Shown here: one piece after another, positions 1 to 9,605 of the stretch
How the letters are laid out: each line of letters begins with the position of its first letter
How positions within the stretch are numbered: the first letter of the stretch is position 1
Assembly (NCBI RefSeq): GCF_000442515.1
Contig: NZ_AQPH01000040.1
Location: 1 to 32,927 of the forward strand
From: Magnetospirillum fulvum MGU-K5
Lineage (GTDB): Bacteria; Pseudomonadota; Alphaproteobacteria; Rhodospirillales; Magnetospirillaceae
Length of the DNA: 32,927 nucleotides
Direction: 5' to 3'
Translations under genes and position numbers: made by a program
Notes under the pieces: generated by a model
Told to the model about the DNA's origin: nothing
Database searches by the model: none
The model's input: the letters and a program-made list of their open reading frames with translations, nothing else

Positions 1-1596
1 ACGCCGCTACCGATGTCGCTCGATCCCGAGAATCTGCCCTATTACCTGCTGCGCAGCGCGCTCAGGATGGGGGCGGCGCTGATCTGCTCGCTGATCTTCA
101 CCCTGCTGTTCGGCATCGTCGCCTCGAAGGTTCCGGCGCTGGAGAAGGTGCTGATCCCGATCCTCGATATCTTGCAATCGATTCCGATCCTGGGCTTCCT
201 GTCGATCACCGTCGCCGGATTCATCGCCCTGTTCCCCGGCAACCTGCTGGGAGTCGAATGCGCAGCGATTTTCGCGATCTTTACCTCTCAGGCGTGGAAC
301 ATGGCGTTCAGCCTGTATTCCTCGCTGAAAACAGTGCCCAACGACCTGATCGAGGCATCGCGGGTGTTCCACCTGTCGCCGTGGCAACGCTTCTGGCGGC
401 TGGAAATGCCGTGGGCGATGCCGGGGCTGGTGTGGAACATGATGGTGTCGGTGTCGGGCGGCTGGTTCTTCGTCGTCGCCTCCGAGGCGATCTCGGTGTC
501 GAACCAGACCATCATGCTGCCCGGCGTCGGCTCTTATATCGCGCTGGCGATCGCCGCCCGCGACCTGTCGGCGATCTGCTGGGCCATCGTCGCGGTGCTG
601 GTCGGCATCGTGATCTACGACCAGTTGATGTTCCGCCCGCTGGTGGCCTGGACCGACAAGTTCCGCGTCGATACCGGACCGGGCGAGCAACGGCCGGAAT
701 CCTGGCTGTTGACCCTGATGCAGCGCGGGCGGCTGTTCCGCCTGCTGGCGCAGATTCCGGTGGCATTGTGGGAGGGCTTGGCCGGGATGCGCCGCCGCAA
801 GGCCGATGCGGCCCCGCGGCGGCGGATCGTGCTGCCACACCTGACCCTGCCCGGCTGGGCCGGGTGGGTCTGGGACGGGTTCCTGCTGGTCGTTACCGGA
901 ATCGCCCTGGTCCAGGTTGCGTTGTTCGTTCATGGCTCGGTCAATCTGGCCGAAGTCTGGCAGGTGCTGCTGTATGGGCTGGCGACCACCGCCCGGATCG
1001 TTGTGCTGATCGCGCTGGCCTCGCTGATCTGGGTTCCGGTCGGTGTCTGGGTCGGGCAGCGTCCGGTGGTGGCGCAGAACGTCCAGTGGATCGCCCAGTT
1101 CCTGGCGGCGTTCCCGGCCAACCTGATGTTTCCGGTCGCGGTGATGCTGATCGTCCATTTCGACCTCAACGTCGATGTCTGGACCAGCCCGCTGATGATT
1201 CTCGGCACCCAATGGTACATTCTGTTCAACGTCGTTGCCGGGGCGGCGGCGATCCCGCAGGACATGAAGGACGCGGCGGGCAATCTGGGTCTGACCGGCT
1301 GGATGAAATGGCGACGCTTTATCCTGCCCGCGATCTTCCCGGCCTACGTCACCGGGGCGTTCAACGCCTGCGGCGGGTCGTGGAACGCCTCGATCGTGTC
1401 GGAGATGGTCAGTTGGGGCGACACTCAGCTTGAGGCAACCGGGCTGGGGTCTTATATCGCCCGTGCCACCATCGACGGCGACTTCCCCCGCATCGCGCTG
1501 GGGATCGCGGTGATGTGCCTGTTCGTGATGGGCTTCAACCGTTTCCTGTGGCGCCCGCTCCACACCCTGGCGGCCGAGCGGCTGCGCCTCGACTAA
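1..1596 (+). CDS. ABC transporter permease, duplicated permease component (5' end outside window)
   Basis: This is a fused inner-membrane permease with two binding-protein-dependent transport domains in one chain, as in the duplicated anion-transport permeases (COG4986 type, NitT/TauT-like). The frame is open to the left edge. An ATG lies at position 13, but relatives as I remember them start further upstream, so the N-terminus with its first membrane segment is probably missing. Each half has an EAA loop that contacts the ATPase. In half one it begins EASRVFHLSPWQRFW and ends LEMPWAMP; in half two it begins DAAGNLGLTGWMKWRRF and ends ILPAIFP. The halves are joined by a basic cytoplasmic stretch (RRRKADAAPRRR, about residues 260-275 counted from position 13). 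Hydrophobic segments alternate with loops across both halves. It lies 35 bp upstream of the ATPase gene, with which it must form one transporter. The substrate cannot be read from the sequence, and no substrate-binding protein is visible. Confidence 0.9.
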   Translation, partial: TPLPMSLDPENLPYYLLRSALRMGAALICSLIFTLLFGIVASKVPALEKVLIPILDILQSIPILGFLSITVAGFIALFPGNLLGVECAAIFAIFTSQAWNMAFSLYSSLKTVPNDLIEASRVFHLSPWQRFWRLEMPWAMPGLVWNMMVSVSGGWFFVVASEAISVSNQTIMLPGVGSYIALAIAARDLSAICWAIVAVLVGIVIYDQLMFRPLVAWTDKFRVDTGPGEQRPESWLLTLMQRGRLFRLLAQIPVALWEGLAGMRRRKADAAPRRRIVLPHLTLPGWAGWVWDGFLLVVTGIALVQVALFVHGSVNLAEVWQVLLYGLATTARIVVLIALASLIWVPVGVWVGQRPVVAQNVQWIAQFLAAFPANLMFPVAVMLIVHFDLNVDVWTSPLMILGTQWYILFNVVAGAAAIPQDMKDAAGNLGLTGWMKWRRFILPAIFPAYVTGAFNACGGSWNASIVSEMVSWGDTQLEATGLGSYIARATIDGDFPRIALGIAVMCLFVMGFNRFLWRPLHTLAAERLRLD

Positions 1597-1631
1597 CCGA
1601 ACCAATACCCGCGAAGAAAAGGGGTCCTGAC

Positions 1632-2993
<1,362 letters not shown>

Positions 2994-3029
2994 GGCCGCC
3001 TTCCCCGTCAACCGTGCGATTCGATCGAC

Positions 3030-3052
3030 CGCAGCCCCTTCGCGGGGTTGCG
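3030..3052 (+). terminator. Hairpin between the ABC transporter and ribF
   Basis: Nine-base arms CGCAGCCCC and GGGGTTGCG pair with one G-U wobble around the loop TTCGC, within the 124-bp gap. The stretch after it is only mildly T-rich (CTTTGTCGATTT), so termination of the transporter transcript is plausible but not certain. I see no FMN-riboswitch-like conserved sequence ahead of ribF. Confidence 0.4.
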
Positions 3053-3117
3053 CTTTGTCGATTTATCGAATACCCCTTGATCTCTTTCCCTTTCCACGCT
3101 GCGGGTGGTCCGATCCC

Positions 3118-4098
3118 ATGCGCCTTATCAGGCATTGCGGCGAATTTGGTGCCGATCGTCGCGGTTGCGTGGTGGCGCTCGGTAATTTCGACGGCGTCCA
3201 TCTCGGTCATCAATCGGTGATTCTCACTGCCCGCGATCTGGCCGGGCAGGGGGGCGTCGCCTCGGGCGTGCTGACCTTCGAACCGCACCCCCGCCGGGTG
3301 TTCCGGCCCGATCTGCCGCCGTTCCGTCTCACCCCCTTCCGGGTCAAGGCCCGGCTGATCGAAGCGCTGGGGATCGATCTGCTGTTCCAGCAGACCTTCG
3401 ACCCGGGCTTTGCCGCCGTTACCGCCGACGCTTTCATCAAGGACATTCTGGTCGGCTGCATGGGAGTGTCCCAGGTAGTGGTCGGCTACGATTACGTCTT
3501 TGGCAAGGATCGCGGCGGCGATTGCGCCCTGCTTGAAAGCGCCGGGGCCGAACTGGGCTTTGGGGTGACGGTGGTGCCGCCGACCGAGGTGGGGGGCGAG
3601 CCGTGCTCCTCGACCCGGGTCCGCGCCGCGTTGGCCTCGGGCCGTCCCGCTGACGCCGCCCACCTGCTCGGCCATTACTGGGAGCTGGAAGGCCGGGTCG
3701 AGCATGGCAGCGCGCGCGGCCGTCAATTGGGCTTTCCCACCGCCAATGTCCGCCTGGGTGAGTATCAGCACCCCGCCACCGGGGTCTATGCCGTCCGTGC
3801 CGGTGTCGATCGTGGCGGGGCGACGGTGTGGCATGATGGCGTTGCCAATTTTGGCCGCCGCCCGACCTTCGACCAGACCGACGAAGTGCTGGAGGTCCAT
3901 CTGTTCGGCCTCAGCGAAGACCTTTACGGCCGCCACCTGCGGGTGGCGCTGATCGACCATCTCCGCCCCGAGCGCAAATTCTCGGGCGTGGATGAATTGC
4001 GGGCGCAGATCGTCCGCGACGCCGAGACCGCCCGGCAGCGCCTGGGCGGCCTTCATTTCCCCGCGACACCCGGCCCGATGGTGCCGGTCGCTCCCTAG
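3118..4098 (+). CDS. ribF: Bifunctional riboflavin kinase / FAD synthetase
   Basis: RibF phosphorylates riboflavin to FMN and adenylylates FMN to FAD in the cytoplasm. The 326-aa product has the N-terminal nucleotidyltransferase domain with GNFDGVHLGHQ from residue 22, GYDYVFGKDRGGD, and the SSTRVR motif. The C-terminal riboflavin kinase domain carries GSARGRQLGFPTANV (with the PTAN substrate motif) and GVANFGRRPTF. The frame opens at 3055, but I prefer the ATG at 3118 because MRLIRHCGEFG matches the usual N-terminus just ahead of the first strand, and the length then fits the family. It is followed 18 bp later by ileS. The ribF-ileS-lspA order is common across proteobacteria, which supports the assignment. 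Confidence 0.95.
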   Translation: MRLIRHCGEFGADRRGCVVALGNFDGVHLGHQSVILTARDLAGQGGVASGVLTFEPHPRRVFRPDLPPFRLTPFRVKARLIEALGIDLLFQQTFDPGFAAVTADAFIKDILVGCMGVSQVVVGYDYVFGKDRGGDCALLESAGAELGFGVTVVPPTEVGGEPCSSTRVRAALASGRPADAAHLLGHYWELEGRVEHGSARGRQLGFPTANVRLGEYQHPATGVYAVRAGVDRGGATVWHDGVANFGRRPTFDQTDEVLEVHLFGLSEDLYGRHLRVALIDHLRPERKFSGVDELRAQIVRDAETARQRLGGLHFPATPGPMVPVAP

Positions 4099-4116
4099 TT
4101 CCCCCGGATTGCAGCC

Positions 4117-7100
4117 ATGACCGTCGACCCCAAGACCACCGTTTTCCTGCCCAGGACCGATTTCCCGATGAAGGCGGGCCTGCCCGCGTTGGAACCCCGG
4201 CTGTTGGAGCGGTGGAACAGCATCGGCCTGTTCGAGCGGCTGCGCGAGACGGCGCGGGGTCGGGAAACCTTCATTCTTCACGACGGCCCGCCCTACGCCA
4301 ACGGTCACCTGCATATCGGCCACGCGCTGAACAAGATTCTGAAGGACATCATCGTCCGCACCCAGCAGATGCAGGGCAAGGACGCGCCCTATGTCCCCGG
4401 CTGGGACTGCCACGGCCTGCCGATCGAGTGGAAGATCGAAGAGAAGTATCGCGCCGCCGGACTGGATAAGGACGAGGTCGATATCGTCGATTTCCGCGAG
4501 GAATGCCGCGCCTTCGCCCGCAGCTGGATCGACATCCAGCGCGAGGAGTTCAAGCGTTTGGGCGTCACCGGCGATTGGGACCATCCCTACACCACGATGA
4601 CCAACGATGCCGAGGCGGTGATCGTCGCCGAACTGGGCAAGTTCCTGTTGGACGGCTCGCTCTATAAGGGGGCCAAGCCGGTGCTGTGGTCGGTGGTGGA
4701 AAAGACCGCGCTGGCCGAGGCCGAGGTCGAATATCACGACCACACCAGCATCACGATCTGGGTCAAATTCCCGGTGGTGACCGCCTCGCGCCCCGAGCTT
4801 GAGGGGGCCAAGGTGGTGATCTGGACCACCACGCCGTGGACGATGCCGGGCAACCGTGCCATCGCCTTCGGGGCCGGGTTCGAGTACGCCCTGGTCGAGG
4901 TCGAGACCGCGCCCGCCTCCGGTCTGGCCGCCGTCGGCGAACGGCTGGTGGTGCTGGCTGATCTGGTCAAACAGGTGGCGAAGGATGCCGGTTGCTCCTT
5001 CCGCATCATCACCAAGATCAACGGGGCCGATCTGGCCGGGACGATCTGTCACCATCCGTTGAAGCACCATCCCGAGGCCAAGGGCGGCTATGATTTCGCC
5101 GTGCCGCTGCTGGCGGGCGAGTTCGTCACCACCGACACCGGCACCGGCTTCGTTCATATCGCGCCGGGCCATGGCGAGGACGACTGGCATCTGGGCAAGG
5201 CCAACCAGATCGTGATCCCCGACACGGTTCAGGCCGACGGCACCTATTACCCCCATGTCGCGATCTTCGCCGGTCAGAGTGTGCTGGCCCAGGGCAAGAA
5301 CGGCAAATATTACAGCCCGGTCGCCAAGGCGGTGATCGCGGCGATGACCGAATGCGGAAATTTGCTCGCCCATGGCAAGATCGAGCATTCTTATCCCCAT
5401 TCCTGGCGGTCGAAGGCCCCGCTGATCTTCCGCAACACGCCGCAATGGTTCATCTCGATGGAGCAGAACGGCTTGCGCGCCAAGGCGCTGGCGGCGATTG
5501 CCGACACCCGCTTCGTGCCCTCTCAGGGGCGCAACCGGATCGGGGCGATGATCGAGAACCGCCCCGATTGGTGCGTTTCGCGTCAGCGCGCCTGGGGCGT
5601 GCCGATCGCGGTGTTCGTCGAAAAGAAAAGCGGCCAGCCGCTGCGCGACGCGGAGGTGATGGCGCGGATCGTCGATGCCTTCAAGACCGACGGGTCGGAT
5701 AGCTGGTTCACCAGCCCGCCGTCGCGGTTCCTGGGCAATGGCTACGATCCCGAGGAATACGAACAGGTGTTCGACATCCTTGACGTCTGGTTCGATTCCG
5801 GCTGCACCCACGCCTTCGTGCTGGAAGGCGACGAATGGCCGCGTCTGTCCTCGCCCGCCTCGCTCTATCTCGAAGGCTCGGACCAGCATCGCGGCTGGTT
5901 CCATTCCTCGCTGCTGGAATCCTGCGGCACCCGGGGCCGTGCCCCTTATGACGCGGTGCTGACCCATGGCTTCGTCCTCGACGAGGCCGGACGCAAGATG
6001 TCGAAATCGTTGGGCAACGTCGTCGCCCCCCAGGAAGTGGTCGATGCCCAGGGTGCCGATATCCTGCGCCTGTGGGTGGCGGGGTCGGATTCGTCGGACG
6101 ATCTGCGGATCGGGCCGGAAATCCTGAAGACCCAGGTCGATATCTATCGCCGCCTTCGCAACACGCTGCGCTATCTGCTGGGTGCGCTCGACGGCTTTAC
6201 CGCGACCGAGCGGCTGGAGTATGCCGAGCTGCCCGAGCTGGAACGCTCGGTGCTGCATCGTCTCGCTGAACTCGACCGGGGCCTGCGCGAGGCGTGCGAC
6301 AACTTCACCTTCCATGGCTGGTTCGCCGAACTGCACACCTTCTGCGCCGTCGATCTGTCGGCGTTCTATTTCGATATCCGTAAGGACGCGCTGTATTGCG
6401 ACCGGCCGGATTCGCTGCGCCGCCGCGCTGCCCGGACTCTGTTCGACATCCTGCTCGACACTCTGTGCAAGTGGCTGGCTCCGTTCCTGTGCTTCACCGC
6501 CGAGGAAGCGTGGCTGGCCCGTCACCCCTCCGCTGACGGCTCGGTTCATCTCGAACAATTCCCGACCCTTCCCGCCGCCTGGCGGGACGAGGCTCTGGCC
6601 CAGCGCTGGGCGAAGATCCGCGATGTCCGCCGCGTCGTCACCGGCGCGCTGGAGGTCGAGCGTGCCGCCAAGCGGATCGGCTCGTCGTTGCAGGCCAAGC
6701 CGGTCCTGACGGTGTCGGACGAGGTGCGCGACCTGCTAGCCGGTCTCGACCTCGCCGAAATCTTCATCACCTCGGGGGTTGAACTGGTGGTGGGGAGTCT
6801 GGGCGAGGGCGCGTTCACCCTGGCCGACGTGCCCGGCATCGCCGTCCAGCCCCAGGCCGCCGAGGGAGCCAAGTGCGCCCGCTGCTGGAAGGTGCTGCCC
6901 GAGGTCGGTGAGTCCGCTCATGCCGGGGTCTGCCATCGCTGCGCCGATGCGATGGACCATTCCGCAACGGTGGGCAGGGGTGATGCGGTTCGGATTCAAA
7001 GCCGCTCTCGCCCTCTCGGCGCTGGTGATCGTGCTCGATCAGGCCAGCAAATGGGCCATCGTCGAGCAGGTGATGCGGCCCGAGGGGGTGGAGGGCACGC

Positions 7101-7410
7101 CCTTCTTCACCCTGACGCGGATCGAGCTGGCGCCGTTTCTCAATCTGGTGATGACCTGGAACCGGGGAGTCAGCTTTGGGATCGGCAACGGCGCGGTTCC
7201 GCTCGACCCGCTGATCCTGTCGGCTCTGTCCGGGGTGATCGTCGTCGCCCTGATCGGCTGGCTGTATCGCGCCGGAACGCCGTTGGTGCGGCTGGCGGTG
7301 TCGCTGATCATCGGCGGCGCGATCGGAAATATCGTCGATCGTCTGCGCTATGGCGCGGTGGCCGACTTTATCGATGCGCATATTGCGGGCCATCATTGGC
7401 CTGCCTTTAA
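4117..7410 (+). CDS. ileS: Isoleucyl-tRNA synthetase; 3' end reads through into lspA
   Basis: IleS charges tRNA-Ile and edits misactivated valine. Residues 1 to about 955 are a complete class Ia synthetase: HIGH motif HIGH at residues 66-69 within PYANGHLHIGHALNK, CP1 editing domain with WTTTPWTMPGN and GTGFVHIAPGHGEDD, KMSKS at 627-631, anticodon-binding domain, and a C-terminal zinc knuckle with Cys920, Cys923, Cys939 and Cys942. Relatives stop shortly after this knuckle. Here the frame stays open for about 142 more codons and overlaps lspA by 428 nt. That tail is Arg/Gly/Ala-rich, looks like an out-of-frame reading of lspA, and carries no recognisable domain. One extra G in the GGGG run at 6977-6980 would give a stop TGA overlapping the lspA ATG at 6983, and a 955-aa protein. 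I read this as a recent frameshift or a sequence error; the functional gene is probably 4117 to about 6983. Confidence 0.93.
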   Translation: MTVDPKTTVFLPRTDFPMKAGLPALEPRLLERWNSIGLFERLRETARGRETFILHDGPPYANGHLHIGHALNKILKDIIVRTQQMQGKDAPYVPGWDCHGLPIEWKIEEKYRAAGLDKDEVDIVDFREECRAFARSWIDIQREEFKRLGVTGDWDHPYTTMTNDAEAVIVAELGKFLLDGSLYKGAKPVLWSVVEKTALAEAEVEYHDHTSITIWVKFPVVTASRPELEGAKVVIWTTTPWTMPGNRAIAFGAGFEYALVEVETAPASGLAAVGERLVVLADLVKQVAKDAGCSFRIITKINGADLAGTICHHPLKHHPEAKGGYDFAVPLLAGEFVTTDTGTGFVHIAPGHGEDDWHLGKANQIVIPDTVQADGTYYPHVAIFAGQSVLAQGKNGKYYSPVAKAVIAAMTECGNLLAHGKIEHSYPHSWRSKAPLIFRNTPQWFISMEQNGLRAKALAAIADTRFVPSQGRNRIGAMIENRPDWCVSRQRAWGVPIAVFVEKKSGQPLRDAEVMARIVDAFKTDGSDSWFTSPPSRFLGNGYDPEEYEQVFDILDVWFDSGCTHAFVLEGDEWPRLSSPASLYLEGSDQHRGWFHSSLLESCGTRGRAPYDAVLTHGFVLDEAGRKMSKSLGNVVAPQEVVDAQGADILRLWVAGSDSSDDLRIGPEILKTQVDIYRRLRNTLRYLLGALDGFTATERLEYAELPELERSVLHRLAELDRGLREACDNFTFHGWFAELHTFCAVDLSAFYFDIRKDALYCDRPDSLRRRAARTLFDILLDTLCKWLAPFLCFTAEEAWLARHPSADGSVHLEQFPTLPAAWRDEALAQRWAKIRDVRRVVTGALEVERAAKRIGSSLQAKPVLTVSDEVRDLLAGLDLAEIFITSGVELVVGSLGEGAFTLADVPGIAVQPQAAEGAKCARCWKVLPEVGESAHAGVCHRCADAMDHSATVGRGDAVRIQSRSRPLGAGDRARSGQQMGHRRAGDAARGGGGHALLHPDADRAGAVSQSGDDLEPGSQLWDRQRRGSARPADPVGSVRGDRRRPDRLAVSRRNAVGAAGGVADHRRRDRKYRRSSALWRGGRLYRCAYCGPSLACL

Positions 7411-7495
7411 TTTGGCGGATTCGGCTATTACCGTTGGCGCGGTGATTTTGGTTGTCGACTCCTTGTTTGGCGGCCGTGATTCGACTAAGACATAA
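6983..7495 (+). CDS. lspA: Lipoprotein signal peptidase (signal peptidase II)
   Basis: LspA is an inner-membrane aspartyl protease that removes signal peptides from diacylglyceryl-modified prolipoproteins. The 170-aa product has the usual four hydrophobic segments, starting with ALALSALVIVLDQASKW. The family motifs are present: TWNRGVSFGI, GGAIGNIVDR with catalytic Asp119, and FNLADSAI with catalytic Asp146. I chose the ATG at 6983 because it directly precedes the first membrane helix and gives the normal length. The start sits in TGATG, typical of a start coupled to the stop of an upstream gene, although in this sequence the ileS frame does not use that TGA. A lipoprotein gene follows after 4 bp. 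The next gene product carries a lipobox and is a likely substrate. Confidence 0.95.
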   Translation: MRFGFKAALALSALVIVLDQASKWAIVEQVMRPEGVEGTPFFTLTRIELAPFLNLVMTWNRGVSFGIGNGAVPLDPLILSALSGVIVVALIGWLYRAGTPLVRLAVSLIIGGAIGNIVDRLRYGAVADFIDAHIAGHHWPAFNLADSAITVGAVILVVDSLFGGRDSTKT

Positions 7496-7499
7496 GATC

Positions 7500-8081
7500 A
7501 TGAGACAGAGTGAAGCCTCCGCGCGCATTCCGCACCGTCTGGCACCCCTTGTGGTGATGCTGGCGGTTCTCGCCTTGTCCGCTTGCTCCGACGTCAAGCG
7601 GTCGCTGGGGTACGAGAAGGCTCCCCCGGACGAATTCCAGGTCGTCCAGCGGGCTCCGCTCAGTATGCCGCCCGACTTCTCGCTCCGTCCGCCTCAGCCC
7701 GGCGCTACCCGCCCGCAGGAAGGCACCACCCGTGATCAGGCCCTGCGCGTCCTCAGCGGGCAGCGGGTGACCACTCCGGTCTCCACCGCAGGCCGGACCC
7801 AGGGCGACGTGACCCTGCTCAAACGCTTTGGCGCCGAATCGATCCAGCCTGACATCCGTGTTCTGGTGAACAAGGAATCCCAGTCGATCGCCGATGCGGA
7901 AAAGAGCTTCACCGACCGGCTGGTGTTCTGGCGCAAGCCGGAACAGTCCGGCGTCGTCGTCGATCCGGTCAAGGAAAGCCAGCGTCTGCGCGAGAATCAG
8001 GCGCTGGGTAAGTCGGTGTCCGAAGGCCAGACCCCGCGGATCGAGCGGCGCAAGAAGGCGATCCTCGAAGGCATCTTCTGA
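7500..8081 (+). CDS. DUF3035 lipoprotein, BamF-like
   Basis: This 193-aa lipoprotein has a signal peptide with lipobox LSAC (cleavage before Cys in LALSACSDVKRSLG), so it should be lipidated by the Lgt/LspA pathway and anchored in an envelope membrane. The region after the cysteine, with PPDEFQVVQRAPLSMPPDFSLRPPQPG, matches the DUF3035 family. I recall this family being linked to BamF, an accessory lipoprotein of the outer-membrane beta-barrel assembly complex described in Caulobacter. The rest of the protein is Pro-, Arg- and Gln-rich and probably extended. I took the ATG at 7500, 4 bp after lspA, because it places the hydrophobic core correctly. Position between lspA and two M16 peptidases is the familiar alphaproteobacterial order. 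The Bam role is inferred from the family and was not tested here. Confidence 0.85.
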   Translation: MRQSEASARIPHRLAPLVVMLAVLALSACSDVKRSLGYEKAPPDEFQVVQRAPLSMPPDFSLRPPQPGATRPQEGTTRDQALRVLSGQRVTTPVSTAGRTQGDVTLLKRFGAESIQPDIRVLVNKESQSIADAEKSFTDRLVFWRKPEQSGVVVDPVKESQRLRENQALGKSVSEGQTPRIERRKKAILEGIF

Positions 8082-8213
8082 TCGAAGAGGGGAGCACCGC
8101 TTGCGGCGGCCCGGTTTACTCCCTACCTCTTTTCCGCTTTGACCCAGCAGGTTGCATCAGGCCGCCGCCGATCCGGCTCGGGTCGTCGGCGGAGAAGGGG
8201 AGTAAGAGCGGAG

Positions 8214-9605
8214 ATGAAAGCTGTTGCCCGGTCGGCGCTGCTGTTGGCGGCGCTGTTGGTTGTCTCCCGTCCGGCCGAGGCGCGGCTGTTCGATCCCCAA
8301 ACCTTTACCCTGTCGAATGGGATGATTGTGGTGGTGGTGCCCAACCACCGCGTTCCGATCGTCTCGCATATGGTGTGGTACAAGGTCGGTGCCGCCGACG
8401 AGGTCGCGGGGAAAAGCGGGCTGGCCCACATGCTTGAACATCTGATGTTCAAGGGTACGAAATCGGTGCCGCCGGGCGATTTCTCGAAGATCGTGTCCCG
8501 CAATGGCGGCCGCGACAACGCCTTCACCAGTTCGGACTATACCGGCTATTTCCAGAACGTCGCCGCCGACCGGCTGGAACTGGTGATGCGGATGGAAGCC
8601 GACCGCATGGCCAACCTGACGCTCGACGAAGATAATTTCCGCACCGAGCGGGCGGTGGTGCTGGAAGAGCGGCGCTCCCGCGTTGGCAACAATCCGGCGG
8701 CGCGGCTGGCCGAGCAGATGGAAGCGGCGCTGTTCCTCAACAGCCCCTATCACCGCCCGGTGATCGGCTGGCAGTCCGAGATCGCCGGTCTGACCCGCGA
8801 TGATGCCCTGGCGTTCTATCGCCGTTGGTACGCCCCCAACAATGCCATTCTGATCGTCGCGGGCGATGTCGATGCCGAACGGGTCCGTCCGCTGGCCGAG
8901 AAATATTACGGCACGCTGCCCCGCGCCGATATTCCGCCCCGCACCCGCACCGAGGAACCGGCCCCGGAAGCGGCGCGCCGCGTTACCGTCACCGATCCCC
9001 GCGTCAGCCAGCCGAGCTGGAGCCGCCTCTATCTCGCCCCCAGCCAGCGCGCGGGCGAGTCCCGGCTGGCCCAGCCGCTGGAGGTTCTGGCTGAAATCAT
9101 CGGCGGCGGCGCGACCTCGATTCTGTACCGCTCGCTGGTGGTCGAACAGGGGCTGGCCGCCCATGCCGACGCCGCCTATGACCCGGTCGCGGTCGGCCTG
9201 ACCAGCTTTCGCATCGGTGTCGTTCCCCGCCCTGGAATCAGTCCCGAGCGGCTGGAAGCGGCGGTTGACGCCCAGATCGCCCGGATCGCCAAGGGCGAAA
9301 TCTCGGCCGAGGAGGTCGAGCGGGCCAAGACCCGCCTGCGCGCCAGTGTCGTCTATGCCCGCGATTCGCTCCATACCGGAGCCCAGGTGCTGGGCGAGGC
9401 GCTGGCGGTCGGCCTCTCCGTCGAGGATGTCGAATCCTGGCCCGACCGGATCGCGGCGGTCACTCCGGCCCAGGTGGCCGAGGCCGCCGCCACGGTGCTG
9501 GATGCCCGCGCCTCGGTCACCGGCCTGCTGTTGCCGGAGCCGGGGGCCCAGCCCCGTCCCGATGTGGCTCCCGCCACCCTTCCCGCCGATCGGGGGATTC
9601 GCTGA
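8214..9605 (+). CDS. M16 family zinc metallopeptidase (catalytic partner)
   Basis: This 463-aa pitrilysin-type peptidase has a signal peptide (about residues 1-23, ending PAEA), which suggests a periplasmic enzyme. The inverted zinc motif HMLEH is at residues 72-76 and the third ligand is Glu151 or Glu152 in VVLEERRSR, so this copy should be catalytic. The C-terminal M16C domain follows from about residue 190. The frame opens at 8139, but the ATG at 8214 begins a proper signal peptide, whereas the upstream part is Arg-rich. Its TGA overlaps the ATG of the next M16 gene (TGATG at 9603-9607), so the two are probably translated together. Pairs of this kind, one active and one inactive, form heterodimers in characterised bacterial M16B members. 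The natural substrate is unknown. Confidence 0.93.
   Translation: MKAVARSALLLAALLVVSRPAEARLFDPQTFTLSNGMIVVVVPNHRVPIVSHMVWYKVGAADEVAGKSGLAHMLEHLMFKGTKSVPPGDFSKIVSRNGGRDNAFTSSDYTGYFQNVAADRLELVMRMEADRMANLTLDEDNFRTERAVVLEERRSRVGNNPAARLAEQMEAALFLNSPYHRPVIGWQSEIAGLTRDDALAFYRRWYAPNNAILIVAGDVDAERVRPLAEKYYGTLPRADIPPRTRTEEPAPEAARRVTVTDPRVSQPSWSRLYLAPSQRAGESRLAQPLEVLAEIIGGGATSILYRSLVVEQGLAAHADAAYDPVAVGLTSFRIGVVPRPGISPERLEAAVDAQIARIAKGEISAEEVERAKTRLRASVVYARDSLHTGAQVLGEALAVGLSVEDVESWPDRIAAVTPAQVAEAAATVLDARASVTGLLLPEPGAQPRPDVAPATLPADRGIR

Noticed and set aside
7-1605. Minus-strand open frame covering the ABC permease
   Set aside because: The plus strand encodes a membrane protein with EAA loops, whereas the minus-strand product is His/Gln/Arg/Asp-rich without motifs.
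2994-3117. Possible FMN riboswitch ahead of ribF
   Set aside because: The gap is only 124 bp and shows one simple hairpin. The conserved multi-helix FMN aptamer sequences are not seen.
8082-8213. Small gene in the gap before the M16 pair
   Set aside because: The frame that continues upstream of 8214 is Arg/Ser-rich and has no ribosome site. I see only an imperfect CG-rich inverted repeat near 8161-8200.
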